Source: Clostridia bacterium | GTDB lineage: Bacteria; Bacillota; Clostridia; Oscillospirales; CAG-272 | Length of the DNA: 64,000 nucleotides | Direction of reading: 5' to 3' | NCBI GenBank assembly: GCA_017468385.1 | Contig: JAFUIQ010000032.1 | Span: forward strand, 1 to 64,000 | Part shown: piece by piece, positions 16,593 through 25,565 of the stretch | Layout: the number at the start of each line of letters is the position of its first letter | How positions within the stretch are numbered: the stretch's first letter is position 1 | Translations under genes and position numbers: made by a program | Notes under the pieces: generated by a model | Databases searched by the model: none | Seen by the model: the letters and a program-made list of their open reading frames with translations, nothing else | Told to the model about the DNA's origin: nothing

Positions 16593-18005
16593 TTATTTAC
16601 AGAATGCGGAGAATGCTTTGTGAGCGGAGTATACGTCTGCCTTGGAAACCACCTCAAAGGGAGCATGCATGGACAGAACGGGCACGCCGATATCCACCGT
16701 GTCGATGTTCTCGTTGGCAATATACTTTGCCACGGTTCCGCCGCCGCCCTGGTCTACGCGGCCCAATTCAGCGGTCTGCCACAGCACGTTGTCGCGATCA
16801 AACATAGCGCGTATCTTGCCGACGAACTCAGCGCCCGCATCATTGGTGGAGCCCTTACCGCCGGATCCGGTATACTTCGCCATAGCTACGCCGCAGGAAA
16901 GGAGAGAGGAGTTTCTCTTCTCGTATACTTCGGGATACAGAGGATCGAAGCCTGCGCTTACGTCGGCGGACAGGCAGAGGGAGTTGGCACGGACCACGCG
17001 GGGATTGCCGCCCAGGTTGACAGCCAACTCATCAATGATGTCGGTGAGCAGGCAGCACTGCATACCGGTTACGCCGTCGCTGCCGGTTTCCTCTTTATCG
17101 GCCAGCACGCATACGAGGGTATGCTCGCTGTTCTTGTTCTCGATCATCGCGGTGAGGGCGGTATAGCCGCACACGCGGTCGTCATGGCCGTAGGCACCGA
17201 TGAGCCAGCGATCCAGACCCACATCCACAGCGTTGGCAGCGGGAACCAGGCACAATTCCGCACTCATGAAATCCGCCTCGGTCATGCCGTACTTCTCGTT
17301 CAGGTAAGCCATAACCATCAGCTTCACCTTATCAGAAGCGGGAGTCTGCTTGCCGTCCTCCTCAAAATAGGGAGATCCTGCGATAAGGATATTCAGGCCC
17401 TCTCCGGTGAACGCCTGTCCGAGGGATTTGGCGTTCTGATCCTTCGCCAGGTGAGGCAGAAGGTCCGTGATGCAGAATACGGGATCACCCGGGTTGTCGC
17501 CGATGCGCACATCCACGCTCTCGCCGTTTGCCTTGATAACGGTACCGTGCAGAGCCAGCGGTACGGTGATCCACTGATATTTTCTGACACCGCCGTAGTA
17601 GTGGGTCTTGAAGTAGCCCAGGCCGTCGCTCTCGTACAGCGGATGCTGCTTCAGATCCAGACGGGGGGAGTCGATATGGGCGGCGGAAACGCGCACGCCG
17701 CACTCGATGGGCTCGGTACCGGCGGAGATGATATACAGACTCTTCTCCCGGTTGTTGTAATACAGCTTATCGCCGGCGTTGATCTTGTCACCCAGCTTAT
17801 ACTCGCGGAATCCTTCCTTCTCCAGGATGCGGATAGCCGCAACGAGAGCCTCACGCTCGGTCTTGCCGTCGTCCAGGAACTTCATGTAGTCCACACAGTA
17901 TTTCTGTGCCGCCTCACGCTCCTCGGCGCTCCACAATTCAAACGCATTTTTCTTTTTGTAGAACAGGGTTTCCGCCAGATTCTGGCCTTTGGTCTTCTCG
18001 CTCAT
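16593..18005 (-). CDS. M18-family aminopeptidase
   Basis: A 470-residue cytosolic dinuclear zinc aminopeptidase. The metal-binding segment HIDSPRLD (about residues 94-101) and the EETGSDGV acid motif are those of family M18, as is a later GSGGKGSTNDAG region. These enzymes remove N-terminal residues, often acidic ones, from peptides. The ATG at 18005 is preferred because AAAGGA lies eight bases upstream; an ATG three codons earlier overlaps that site. It is followed by a terminator and is transcribed separately from prfA. Confidence 0.92.
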   Translation of the reverse strand: MSEKTKGQNLAETLFYKKKNAFELWSAEEREAAQKYCVDYMKFLDDGKTEREALVAAIRILEKEGFREYKLGDKINAGDKLYYNNREKSLYIISAGTEPIECGVRVSAAHIDSPRLDLKQHPLYESDGLGYFKTHYYGGVRKYQWITVPLALHGTVIKANGESVDVRIGDNPGDPVFCITDLLPHLAKDQNAKSLGQAFTGEGLNILIAGSPYFEEDGKQTPASDKVKLMVMAYLNEKYGMTEADFMSAELCLVPAANAVDVGLDRWLIGAYGHDDRVCGYTALTAMIENKNSEHTLVCVLADKEETGSDGVTGMQCCLLTDIIDELAVNLGGNPRVVRANSLCLSADVSAGFDPLYPEVYEKRNSSLLSCGVAMAKYTGSGGKGSTNDAGAEFVGKIRAMFDRDNVLWQTAELGRVDQGGGGTVAKYIANENIDTVDIGVPVLSMHAPFEVVSKADVYSAHKAFSAFCK

Positions 18006-18040
18006 AGTAAACATCCTTTCTTGGATATAATGATTGGGAT

Positions 18041-18613
18041 TTATTGATAATACAATCGCTTGTATACGTCGATTGCATCATTCACTTTTTTTACGTACTT
18101 CTTTGTTTCCGCAATGGGAATACGGATCAGATTGCCGTCCTCATCGGTATATTCCGGATCACTCAGCCACTGATCCACCCGGCCGAATCCGGCATTGTAG
18201 GCGGCAAACACCGTATCCCACCGGTTATATCGCGTATACAGATAGGACAGATAGTATGTCCCATACTCGATATTGGTGCGGGGATCGTACATCATGCCCA
18301 CTTCGCTTGTGCGCTTCAGCCGCATGGAGATCCAATCGAAGCTGTCCGGCATGATCTGCATCAGGCCGATGGCCCCCGCGTGGGATTCCGCATTGCTGGT
18401 GAAATCGCTTTCCACCTTGATCACCGCGTAGATGACATATTCCGGTACGCCGTACATATCGGAAAACTCGGTGACATACTCACTGAACTCCTGGGGATAC
18501 CGCCGCCGATCGATTTCATCCCACGCCAACTGATACACCAGGGCACACAGAATCGACAGCACCAAAATGACCACAATCACAACGCTTCGACGCGCGGTAT
18601 TCTTCCAGTTCAT
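18041..18613 (-). CDS. Membrane-anchored lytic transglycosylase (SLT domain)
   Basis: A 190-residue protein with an N-terminal signal anchor (about 11-32) and an SLT domain. The catalytic glutamate is in KVESDFTSNAES, followed by the family GAIGLMQIMP motif and a C-terminal YNAGFGRVDQWL segment. It cleaves peptidoglycan between MurNAc and GlcNAc on the outer face of the membrane. It overlaps coaE upstream by four bases (ATGA), an arrangement also found in other clostridia. A role in vegetative or spore wall remodelling is possible; nothing in the sequence chooses between them. Confidence 0.9.
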   Translation of the reverse strand: MNWKNTARRSVVIVVILVLSILCALVYQLAWDEIDRRRYPQEFSEYVTEFSDMYGVPEYVIYAVIKVESDFTSNAESHAGAIGLMQIMPDSFDWISMRLKRTSEVGMMYDPRTNIEYGTYYLSYLYTRYNRWDTVFAAYNAGFGRVDQWLSDPEYTDEDGNLIRIPIAETKKYVKKVNDAIDVYKRLYYQ

Positions 18614-19239
18614 TCCGTCCCTCCGTTGTTCTGTATGGATGTAAGTATCCGCTCCGCCTGCTCGCGCACCGGGGTGATTCCGTCGTTAACAATCACATAA
18701 TCGCACCGCTTTGCCAGATCTTCGGCGGAAATCTGCGATGCCAACCGACGGCGAGCATCTGTTTCCGAGATACCGTCCCGTGCCATGATCCGGGTGACAC
18801 ATATCGCATCCGGAGCCGTTACGCATACCGTATACCGGCAGTGCGCATCAAATCCGCTCTCAAACAGAAGCGGCGCATCGATGAGAATGAAACGGTGCCC
18901 CAGCCTATGCAAGGAATCGGCTCTGCGGCAGGTTTCCTGCCATATATGGGCGTGGGTGATCCGATTCAACACTTCCCTGGCCTGCTGTCCGCCCGGGGCA
19001 AAGACCAGATCCGCCATAACCCGACGGTTTAGGGAGTGATCGGCACGCATGACGTCCGGGCCGAACGCCTCCACCAGATCCCGCATGCAGCGGGACGGAA
19101 CAGCGGCCGGTGCCGTCATGTCCCGATATACCGCATCGGTATCGATGGCGGGGACACCAAGCGCGGCAAACACGGCGCTGACATACCCTTTACCCGATCC
19201 GCTTCGGCCGCACAGGCCGATCCATACGGCGTTACTCAT
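18610..19239 (-). CDS. coaE: Dephospho-CoA kinase
   Basis: A 209-residue P-loop kinase catalysing the last step of coenzyme A synthesis, ATP-dependent phosphorylation of dephospho-CoA. The P-loop is GLCGRSGSGKG (about 8-18), followed by the DTDAVYR motif typical of CoaE and a C-terminal lid helix (RIMARDGISETDA). It overlaps an upstream Gfo/Idh gene by eight bases and the downstream transglycosylase by four, so the three are co-expressed although functionally unrelated. Confidence 0.93.
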   Translation of the reverse strand: MSNAVWIGLCGRSGSGKGYVSAVFAALGVPAIDTDAVYRDMTAPAAVPSRCMRDLVEAFGPDVMRADHSLNRRVMADLVFAPGGQQAREVLNRITHAHIWQETCRRADSLHRLGHRFILIDAPLLFESGFDAHCRYTVCVTAPDAICVTRIMARDGISETDARRRLASQISAEDLAKRCDYVIVNDGITPVREQAERILTSIQNNGGTE

Positions 19240-20347
19240 GGCTCATCACCTGCTCCATCCGGCCGGACGCATCGCTTCGGTATGCCGCCGCCATGACAGA
19301 CTGGACATGTGCCGCATCTGTGAAGGAAGGACAAGCCGCTGTGCCGGTGTGCACCGCATGGAGGAAGGCATACATACTGCCCACATGACCGCGGAGCCAG
19401 CCCACAGGGGCTTTGATACCGGGGAAAACGCCGCCGGGGGCGGGATAGCGGCCGCAGCACTCGATGCGGGTGAAGCCCGTTTCAGGCGCGTGCTTATCGT
19501 AGAAATACAGCCAGTTCGGCTCCATCAGGGAGAATCGGAGCGCTCCGTCCGTGCCGTAGATTTCAAAGCACAGATCGTCGTTGGTTCCCGTAAAAATCTT
19601 TCCGCACTCAACCGTCCCGGCCGCACCGTTTTTCAGAGTGGCCGTCAAGTAAAATGCTTCCTCGGCGTTGGTTTTCCATACACCGCCATCCGCACCGGTG
19701 CGGATCGGATACACAATCCGGCTGATGCCGAACACCGTATCAAACGCGCCGCACAGATGATAGATCAAATCTATGATATGCGAGCCCAGATCAAACAGAA
19801 CACCGCCGCCGCAGATCTCCCGATTCTGCTTCCATCCCGCGGGCTTGGCGGTATCCGCCGCACTGCTGTGATAGTATGCCCCGCGGAAGCTGATGATCCG
19901 CCCCAGGCGGCCGCTGTCGATCAGCTCCTTGGCGCGCATGATAGGCAGAAGGAATCGGTTGTTGAAGACTACGCCGGCTGTTACGCCCATCTCCTCCGCC
20001 AGGCGGGCTATCTCCCAGGCCTGCTCCTCGCTGACGCAGAGTGGCTTTTCGCAATAGACGTGCTTTTTGGCACGAAGTGCCTTCTTCAGCGTTTCGTAGT
20101 GGTAAATATTCGGGGTACAGATATCGATCACATCGATATCGGAGGAGGCAATCAGTTCATCCTCATTCTGCGCCGCCATGGGAAAGCCGTAGGTCTGCGC
20201 CGCCACGCGGGCGTTTTCGGGATTCCTGGTACAAACACCGTGAATGCGGGCGGTAAAGGGCAGATCCCGATAGAAGAACGGCAGATTGGCCACCGCGTAG
20301 GCATGGGTGCGTCCCATACCTCCGAAGCCGAGCAATCCGATGCGCAT
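19232..20347 (-). CDS. Gfo/Idh/MocA-family oxidoreductase (second copy type)
   Basis: A 371-residue NAD(P)-dependent dehydrogenase. The Rossmann motif IGLLGFGGMGRTHAYA begins at residue 3, and the EKP motif is at 100-102 (Lys101 catalytic). It is only distantly similar to the protein at 136-1302 and has no catabolic neighbours; it precedes coaE with an overlap. The ATG at 20347 is chosen because it begins the Rossmann strand directly and has GGGGGGAT a few bases before it. The substrate, a sugar or polyol derivative, is unknown. Confidence 0.88.
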   Translation of the reverse strand: MRIGLLGFGGMGRTHAYAVANLPFFYRDLPFTARIHGVCTRNPENARVAAQTYGFPMAAQNEDELIASSDIDVIDICTPNIYHYETLKKALRAKKHVYCEKPLCVSEEQAWEIARLAEEMGVTAGVVFNNRFLLPIMRAKELIDSGRLGRIISFRGAYYHSSAADTAKPAGWKQNREICGGGVLFDLGSHIIDLIYHLCGAFDTVFGISRIVYPIRTGADGGVWKTNAEEAFYLTATLKNGAAGTVECGKIFTGTNDDLCFEIYGTDGALRFSLMEPNWLYFYDKHAPETGFTRIECCGRYPAPGGVFPGIKAPVGWLRGHVGSMYAFLHAVHTGTAACPSFTDAAHVQSVMAAAYRSDASGRMEQVMSHE

Positions 20348-20422
20348 ACAATCCCCCCCAATATACAGACATTCCATAGTATTCTACCACAAAAATGCAG
20401 ATATTGCAAGACATTGCATGGC

Positions 20423-21286
20423 TTATTTTCCCACGGAGCGCAAAAAGAAGCAGATTCTCCCCGTATCCTGCCGCACGCCGATCCACGCCCCGGCGGTATC
20501 CTTGCCAGTCAGATGCACAAAATAGATTCCCTGGGATGCCACCGCATCGCCGGGGGTGATTTCAGCTATTCCCTGCCGGTCCCGGGCATACGCCACCGCA
20601 GCCCGGACACACTCTCCGTCCGACAGAATCGGCTTGCCGGGGACACACTCGGCCACATACTGGGTCATGAGCCCCGTCTTCTGATCAAACACGGCGTACA
20701 CATTTTCACAGTAGGCTACGGTGATTGTCCCGTCCGCCGACCGGGCGCGCTTGAACAGATCGTGGACACCGAAAAACCGATCGGCGATCTGCACGGGATC
20801 CACCCTCGGCAAAAAGGATAAGGAGGGGATCACCTCCTGGGTGGGCTTAGACGCCATGGAAAGGGGATGTCCCGCCTCCGCTTCACGCAGCACATCGGTC
20901 AGAATCCGGCGCAGCTGCTTGGCACTGAATTCCCCCGACTCAATGGCTGACTCAATCCCGTCGCCCGCGTTGTGCAGCATCTCCCCTGCCGATTCTTCCC
21001 GCAGCATCGCAGAAAAGGCACGGCTGTCCCTCTCCGACAGCACAGTACCGATCCGCCCGCGGATCAGTTCCGCATACAAGCTTTCCCCGTCTTCTGCGTC
21101 CCGCATACGCAGAAGATCCGCCGCCAGAAGCCATGCGTTCTGCTCCCGCTCCTGCCTTGCATCGTAGGCGTGCACTGCGCCCAATCCGATCAGTGCGGCC
21201 AGCACGACCGCAAATCCACCGCCCAGAAACCGCAGGGCGCGGGCGGAATCCATGTGGGAAAAATAGGATTTTATACGTTCCATCAT
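20423..21286 (-). CDS. Membrane-anchored protein with YpeB/PepSY-like C-terminus
   Basis: A 287-residue protein with a transmembrane helix at about 17-38, a helical middle region with many charged residues (about 45-140), and a C-terminal part with two PepSY-like beta segments (VYAVFDQKTGLMTQYV and GIYFVHLTGKDTAGAWIGV). This layout resembles germination protein YpeB, although it is much shorter and no sleB lies next to it, so the family assignment is tentative. The start is set at the first of two adjacent ATGs, with GGAGG eight bases upstream. It is divergent from holB. Confidence 0.5.
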   Translation of the reverse strand: MMERIKSYFSHMDSARALRFLGGGFAVVLAALIGLGAVHAYDARQEREQNAWLLAADLLRMRDAEDGESLYAELIRGRIGTVLSERDSRAFSAMLREESAGEMLHNAGDGIESAIESGEFSAKQLRRILTDVLREAEAGHPLSMASKPTQEVIPSLSFLPRVDPVQIADRFFGVHDLFKRARSADGTITVAYCENVYAVFDQKTGLMTQYVAECVPGKPILSDGECVRAAVAYARDRQGIAEITPGDAVASQGIYFVHLTGKDTAGAWIGVRQDTGRICFFLRSVGK

Positions 21287-21382
21287 AGGTAGTTCCTCCG
21301 AGAACCAAAGTGTATTCTTCTTTATCATATCCATAAATCGAAAAACATTACAGTTTCCCCGTAAGAAATCCGCAACTTGGAT

Positions 21383-21411
21383 TTGACAGAGGATAAATCC
21401 TTTGTTATAAT
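21383..21411 (+). promoter_or_regulatory. Sigma-A promoter of the holB operon
   Basis: TTGACA (21383-21388) and TATAAT (21406-21411) are both full consensus with 17-base spacing, about 30 bases before the holB start. Confidence 0.9.
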
Positions 21412-21441
21412 ATAAGAGTATGACAGAAAACGGAGGTGCCC

Positions 21442-22476
21442 ATGGACAATCGCATTGTTTTTCCCCAACTGATCGGGAACAACCACCTGAAAAAAATCAT
21501 GGGTACGGACATCGGCCGCGGCAATATGGGACATGCATATATCCTGGAGGGTCCTGCGGGATCGGGAAAACATACCGCCGCCAGAAGCATCGCCTCCGCT
21601 TTGGCCTGTACATCCGCCAAAGATAGTACGAAGCCCCTGCCTTGCGGCACCTGCCTTGCCTGCCGGAAAATTGCCGGCGGCATCTCCCCGGATGTTTTCT
21701 TCATCCGACGGGAGGCGGATCGGGCCACCTTGGGTGTGGATGCCATACGAAAGCTGCGGGAGGATTTATACATCGCTCCCAACGAAAACGAAAAAAAGGT
21801 TTATATCATTGAGGACGCGGACACGATGACTGTGCAGGCACAGAATGCCCTGCTTCTGTCCCTGGAATCCCCACCGCCTTATGTGGTATTTCTTTTACTG
21901 ACGGAAAACGCCGCGGCACTGCTGGAAACGATCCGCAGCCGGGCGCCGGTTCTTCGGATGCAGTGGTTCGGAGCGGATGCGCTGGCCGAGCATCTGAAAC
22001 AGGAATCCCGCTTCGCCGCACTGGCACAGCGGGAACCGGATTTCTTCGCCCAGGCCATCACCGCTGCCGGCGGAGCCATTGGCCGTGCCCGGCAGATCCT
22101 GGACCGCACCAGTGAGGAAAGCGCGGACTATCTGTCCATGCGGGACGATGCCGGCCGTCTCGTTACTCTGCTGTTCTTCCCGGATTATCCGGGCGCGGCA
22201 GAACTGCTGCGGAATCTGCCCAAGGATCGGGAGGAGGTTCTCTCCCTTCTGGACATGGTTCTGCTGGCATTGCGGGATCTGGCCGCCGTCAAGAAAAATG
22301 CCGCAGTTCCCATGATGTTCTATCTGTCCAAGGATGCCTGCCGGCACATCGGCGATAAGGTGAGCATTGCACGCATCTGCGCGGCGCAGGAAGAGATTCT
22401 TCTGGCCCGCAGCGATATACAGTCCAACGCATCCGTCTATACCACCTGCACGTCACTGCTTATGAAAAAACACTAA
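21442..22476 (+). CDS. holB: DNA polymerase III delta-prime subunit
   Basis: A 344-residue clamp-loader AAA+ protein. The P-loop-like GPAGSGKHTAAR is at about 38-49, a zinc-binding Cys set (Cys56, then CGTCLAC at 68-74) follows, and VYIIEDADTM marks Walker B. The SRC-like sensor appears as IRSRAP. It opens and loads the beta clamp with delta and DnaX. The ATG at 21442 has GGAGG five bases upstream; a GTG two codons earlier overlaps that site. It begins the holB-ricT-trmN6-rsmI-metG-tatD region conserved in Firmicutes. Confidence 0.92.
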   Translation: MDNRIVFPQLIGNNHLKKIMGTDIGRGNMGHAYILEGPAGSGKHTAARSIASALACTSAKDSTKPLPCGTCLACRKIAGGISPDVFFIRREADRATLGVDAIRKLREDLYIAPNENEKKVYIIEDADTMTVQAQNALLLSLESPPPYVVFLLLTENAAALLETIRSRAPVLRMQWFGADALAEHLKQESRFAALAQREPDFFAQAITAAGGAIGRARQILDRTSEESADYLSMRDDAGRLVTLLFFPDYPGAAELLRNLPKDREEVLSLLDMVLLALRDLAAVKKNAAVPMMFYLSKDACRHIGDKVSIARICAAQEEILLARSDIQSNASVYTTCTSLLMKKH

Positions 22477-22511
22477 CGGAAAGGAAACGGCAGTTCCCTG
22501 CCGGAATCAAT

Positions 22512-23399
22512 ATGTCTCAGGATAACAGAATGCACCAGAATTTCGGTGCGCCCGAAAAGACCGAGATCATCGGTGTGCGCTTCCGCGACACGGGTAAAGT
22601 ATACTATTTCTCCCCCCAGGGGATCACCGCCAAGGAAGGCGATCATGTAGTCGTGGAGACCGCCCGCGGTCTGGAGTTCGGTGAGGTCATGATCGGAAAT
22701 AAACAGGTTCCCACATCGGAGATCGTTCCGCCCCTGCGCCCCGTTCTCCGTATCGCCAATCAAAACGATTTTGAGCGGCACGAGGCCAACATCGCCCTGG
22801 AGAAAAACGCCTTCGATATCTGCCTGCAGAAGATCCGCGATCACAAGCTGGAGATGAAGCTGATCGACGCAGAGTACACGTTTGACAACAACAAGCTGCT
22901 CTTTTACTTCTCCGCGGAGGGCCGCGTGGACTTCCGTGAGCTGGTAAAGGATCTGGCTTCCGTATTCCGCACCCGCATTGAATTGCGCCAGATCGGTATC
23001 CGCGATGAGGCGAAGATGATGGGCGGCATCGGTGTATGCGGCCGTCCCTTCTGCTGCTCCACCTTCCTGTCGGATTTCGCTCAGGTATCCATCAAGATGG
23101 CCAAGGAGCAGAATCTTTCTCTGAATTCCGCCAAGATCTCCGGCACCTGCGGCCGTTTGATGTGCTGTCTGAACTACGAATACCAGACCTATGAGGAAGA
23201 ATTGCGTCTGACTCCCCCGGTGGGCAGCCGCGTCAAGACCCCGGACGGTGCGGGAACCGTAACCGAAATCACTCCTCTGACAGGTATGCTGAAGGTATCC
23301 CTCACCGACAAGCAGGGCAACGTCACCTTCCGCCAGATCCACCGGGATGAGGTAACCGTACTGAAAATGCCTGAGAAAAAATCACAGGAAAAAAAATAA
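22512..23399 (+). CDS. ricT: RicT/YaaT, PSP1-domain sporulation and RNA-maturation factor
   Basis: A 295-residue PSP1-domain protein. The conserved cysteines are visible at about 176, 181-182, 213 and 218-219 (VCGRPFCC and TCGRLMCC). In B. subtilis RicT works with RicA and RicF, forms an iron-sulfur complex, and is needed for RNase Y-dependent mRNA processing, competence and sporulation. It lies 35 bases after holB, as in B. subtilis. The next gene encodes a ferredoxin, which is an insertion relative to the B. subtilis order. The C-terminus ends in a lysine-rich tail. Confidence 0.92.
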   Translation: MSQDNRMHQNFGAPEKTEIIGVRFRDTGKVYYFSPQGITAKEGDHVVVETARGLEFGEVMIGNKQVPTSEIVPPLRPVLRIANQNDFERHEANIALEKNAFDICLQKIRDHKLEMKLIDAEYTFDNNKLLFYFSAEGRVDFRELVKDLASVFRTRIELRQIGIRDEAKMMGGIGVCGRPFCCSTFLSDFAQVSIKMAKEQNLSLNSAKISGTCGRLMCCLNYEYQTYEEELRLTPPVGSRVKTPDGAGTVTEITPLTGMLKVSLTDKQGNVTFRQIHRDEVTVLKMPEKKSQEKK

Positions 23400-23446
23400 T
23401 CGGCGAACTTTCCTGAAAGATTCCCAAACATTTTTCGCAAAACCGA

Positions 23447-23474
23447 TTGCTTTTTTGTAAATTTGTGATACAAT
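23447..23474 (+). promoter_or_regulatory. Promoter of the ferredoxin gene
   Basis: A -35 TTGCTT (23447-23452) and a -10 TACAAT (23469-23474), 16 bases apart, precede a strong CGGAGG ribosome site. Confidence 0.65.
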
Positions 23475-23504
23475 AATATCAATCTTATATCGGAGGTACA
23501 TATC

Positions 23505-23678
23505 ATGGCTTACAAAATTGTTGCTGACGAATGCCTCGGCTGCGGCGCTTGCGCTCCCGAATGCCCCGTTGAGTGCATCACAGAAAAAGACGGCAAGTAC
23601 GTAATCGACGCTGAGCAGTGTCTCGAGTGCGGCGCTTGCGCAGGTGTTTGCCCTGTTGGCGCACCCGTTGCTGAATAA
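23505..23678 (+). CDS. Small 2[4Fe-4S] ferredoxin
   Basis: A 57-residue clostridial-type ferredoxin, a soluble low-potential electron carrier. Cluster motifs are Cys10-x2-Cys13-x2-Cys16-x3-Cys20-Pro and Cys39-x2-Cys42-x2-Cys45-x3-Cys49-Pro. CGGAGG lies eight bases before the ATG. It has its own promoter and terminator and is placed between ricT and trmN6. Codon use is strongly biased (GCT/GCG alanines, GTT/GTA valines), as expected of a highly expressed gene. Cys24 (PVEC) is an extra cysteine not needed for the two clusters. Confidence 0.95.
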   Translation: MAYKIVADECLGCGACAPECPVECITEKDGKYVIDAEQCLECGACAGVCPVGAPVAE

Positions 23679-23712
23679 TTTTCAATAGTTCCGCGGCATC
23701 TGCCGCAAACAC

Positions 23713-23740
23713 AAAAAATCGCGCCTTGTGCGCGTTTTTT
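23713..23740 (+). terminator. Terminator of the ferredoxin gene
   Basis: CGCGC/GCGCG with a 5-base loop, flanked by AAAAAA and TTTTTT, about 35 bases after the ferredoxin stop. Confidence 0.85.
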
Positions 23741-23764
23741 GTTATCTTTTTTGGATGGTGCTCT

Positions 23765-24565
23765 ATGTCGATTTTTCAAATGCCGCTCACGCCCGGCAAG
23801 GACGAACGTCTGGATGTGATCAATGAAAATCTCTCCCTGCTGCAAAAGAAGGGCGGGCTGACCTTTACCACGGATGCGTATCTGCTGGCCGCCTTTGCCC
23901 GTCCGATCCCGAACGCCTCTTTTGCGGATCTGGGCAGCGGGACGGGAGTGGCCGCGTTTTTGTGTCTGACAAGAAACAAGTACCGTCACGGATTTGCGGT
24001 GGAGATCCAGGGTGAATTCTGTGATCTGATCCGCCGCAACGCCTGTCTGAATCATCTGGATGATCGGATCACCGTCCTCGAAAAGGATATCCGCGCACTG
24101 AGTCAATCCGATGTAGGCGGCACCGTATCTGCCGTGATCTCCAACCCGCCCTATATGCCAGCCGGATCCGGCTTTGCTTCCGCCACCGCGCAGAGCGACA
24201 TGGCGCGGCGGGAACTGAACGGCACTGCCATGGATTTCTGCGCGGCCGCCGCCCGGCTTCTGTCTACCGGCGGCTTGTTTTACACGGTATACCGGGCGGA
24301 CCGGATGCCGGAGCTGATCTCCGCCCTGCGGGAAAATCATCTGGAGCCCAAGCGGCTGATCACGGTATACCCCGATGCGGAAAGCCGGCCGTCTTTGATT
24401 CTGGCAGAATCCAAAAAAGATGCCTCCCCCGGCCTGCTTCAGCCGCCGCCGCTGTTTGTGTACGAAAGCCACGCGAACCGGGTGTACACCCCCTCTTTCC
24501 AACGGATCTATGATGAATTCAGTATGGAATTTCTATTTACCCCACCCAAAGGAGCCAAACAATGA
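23765..24565 (+). CDS. trmN6: tRNA1(Val) A37 N6-methyltransferase-like protein (TrmN6/YfiC)
   Basis: A 266-residue class I SAM-dependent methyltransferase. SAM motif I is ADLGSGTGV (about 54-62), and the N6-adenine signature NPPY is at 127-130. Family members methylate the exocyclic amine of A37 in tRNA. The position before rsmI matches B. subtilis yabB. The ATG at 23765 begins the conserved N-terminus; an upstream in-frame start would lie inside the ferredoxin terminator. The stop overlaps the rsmI ATG. The target tRNA in this species is inferred only from family membership. Confidence 0.87.
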   Translation: MSIFQMPLTPGKDERLDVINENLSLLQKKGGLTFTTDAYLLAAFARPIPNASFADLGSGTGVAAFLCLTRNKYRHGFAVEIQGEFCDLIRRNACLNHLDDRITVLEKDIRALSQSDVGGTVSAVISNPPYMPAGSGFASATAQSDMARRELNGTAMDFCAAAARLLSTGGLFYTVYRADRMPELISALRENHLEPKRLITVYPDAESRPSLILAESKKDASPGLLQPPPLFVYESHANRVYTPSFQRIYDEFSMEFLFTPPKGAKQ

Positions 24566-25455
24566 GCCATCCCAAGAAGAAAAATATGTCCACGGAGGAC
24601 AAGAACCGCGTGGTCGGCGGCATGCTGTATCTGGTTGCCACGCCCATCGGAAACCTGTCCGATCTGTCGCCCCGCGCCATAAAGGTGCTGTCCGAGGTGG
24701 ATTTTGTGGCCGCGGAGGACACACGCAACTCCGGTCTGCTGCTGTCCCGTTTTGATATATCCAAGCCCATGGTCAGCTATTTCGAGCACAACAAACGGGA
24801 GCGGGGCGAAATCATCGTGGAGCGGATCCTGGCCGGCGAATCCTGCGCGCTGGTCACCGATGCGGGAACGCCCGCTATCAGCGATCCGGGTGAGGATATT
24901 GTGGCACTGTGTGCCGAGCGGGGCGTTCCCGTTACCTCCATTCCCGGTGCCTGTGCGGCGGTGACGGCATTGTCCGTATCCGGCCTTCCCACGGGACGGT
25001 TTGTGTTTGAAGGATTCATCACCACCGTGAAGAACGATCGCCGCGAGCGGCTGATGGAGTTGGCTTCCGAAAAGCGGACGCTGATTCTGTATGAGGCGCC
25101 CCACAAGCTGCGGGCAACGCTGAATGATCTTTTGAAATACTGGGGCGACCGCCGCATTTCCCTGTGCCGTGAAATCACAAAGCTGAATGAGGAGATTTTG
25201 CGCACCACCATTGCCAAAGCCGTGGAGCTGTATGCGGAAACAGATCCCCGCGGGGAATATGTCCTCGTGGTCGAGGGTGCCAAGGATGCGCCTGCCGATG
25301 CGGGCGGATATCCCGAGGATCCCGCCGAGCATGTGCGCGCGCTGATGGAAAGCGGCATGGAGCGTATGGACGCCATCAAATCTGCGGCCAAGGAACGGGG
25401 AATGTCCAAGGGAGCGTTCTATAAACTGCTGCTGGGCACATCGGCGGAAGAATAA
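24562..25455 (+). CDS. rsmI: 16S rRNA C1402 ribose 2'-O-methyltransferase
   Basis: A 297-residue tetrapyrrole methylase-fold (SPOUT-unrelated, class III) enzyme. The N-terminus GMLYLVATPIGNLSDLSPRA, the AEDTRNSG motif and VTDAGTPAISDPG are diagnostic. It methylates the 2'-OH of C1402 in the 16S decoding centre together with RsmH. The ATG overlaps the trmN6 stop (ATGA) and AAAGGAG is nine bases upstream. A C-terminal helix-turn-helix-like region (about 255-297) is typical of RsmI. Confidence 0.95.
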   Translation: MSHPKKKNMSTEDKNRVVGGMLYLVATPIGNLSDLSPRAIKVLSEVDFVAAEDTRNSGLLLSRFDISKPMVSYFEHNKRERGEIIVERILAGESCALVTDAGTPAISDPGEDIVALCAERGVPVTSIPGACAAVTALSVSGLPTGRFVFEGFITTVKNDRRERLMELASEKRTLILYEAPHKLRATLNDLLKYWGDRRISLCREITKLNEEILRTTIAKAVELYAETDPRGEYVLVVEGAKDAPADAGGYPEDPAEHVRALMESGMERMDAIKSAAKERGMSKGAFYKLLLGTSAEE

Positions 25456-25480
25456 TCCTCATAAATTCCCGAAAAATAGC

Positions 25481-25509
25481 AAAAACGCCTTGTAATAGGG
25501 GCGTTTTTC
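25481..25509 (+). terminator. Terminator after rsmI
   Basis: AAAAACGCC/GGCGTTTTT with an 11-base interior is followed by further T. The same bases hold the -35 and spacer of the downstream nagA promoter. Confidence 0.75.
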
Positions 25510-25518
25510 TGCTATACT
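25490..25518 (+). promoter_or_regulatory. Putative nagA promoter overlapping the rsmI terminator
   Basis: TTGTAA (25490-25495) and TATACT (25513-25518) are separated by 17 bases. A perfect leader hairpin GGGAGG-TTT-CCTCCC follows at 25532-25546, just before the GAGG ribosome site of nagA. Confidence 0.6.
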
Positions 25519-25565
25519 ATAGGAATACAGCGGGAGGTTTCCTCCCTACCGATTGAGGATACAGT

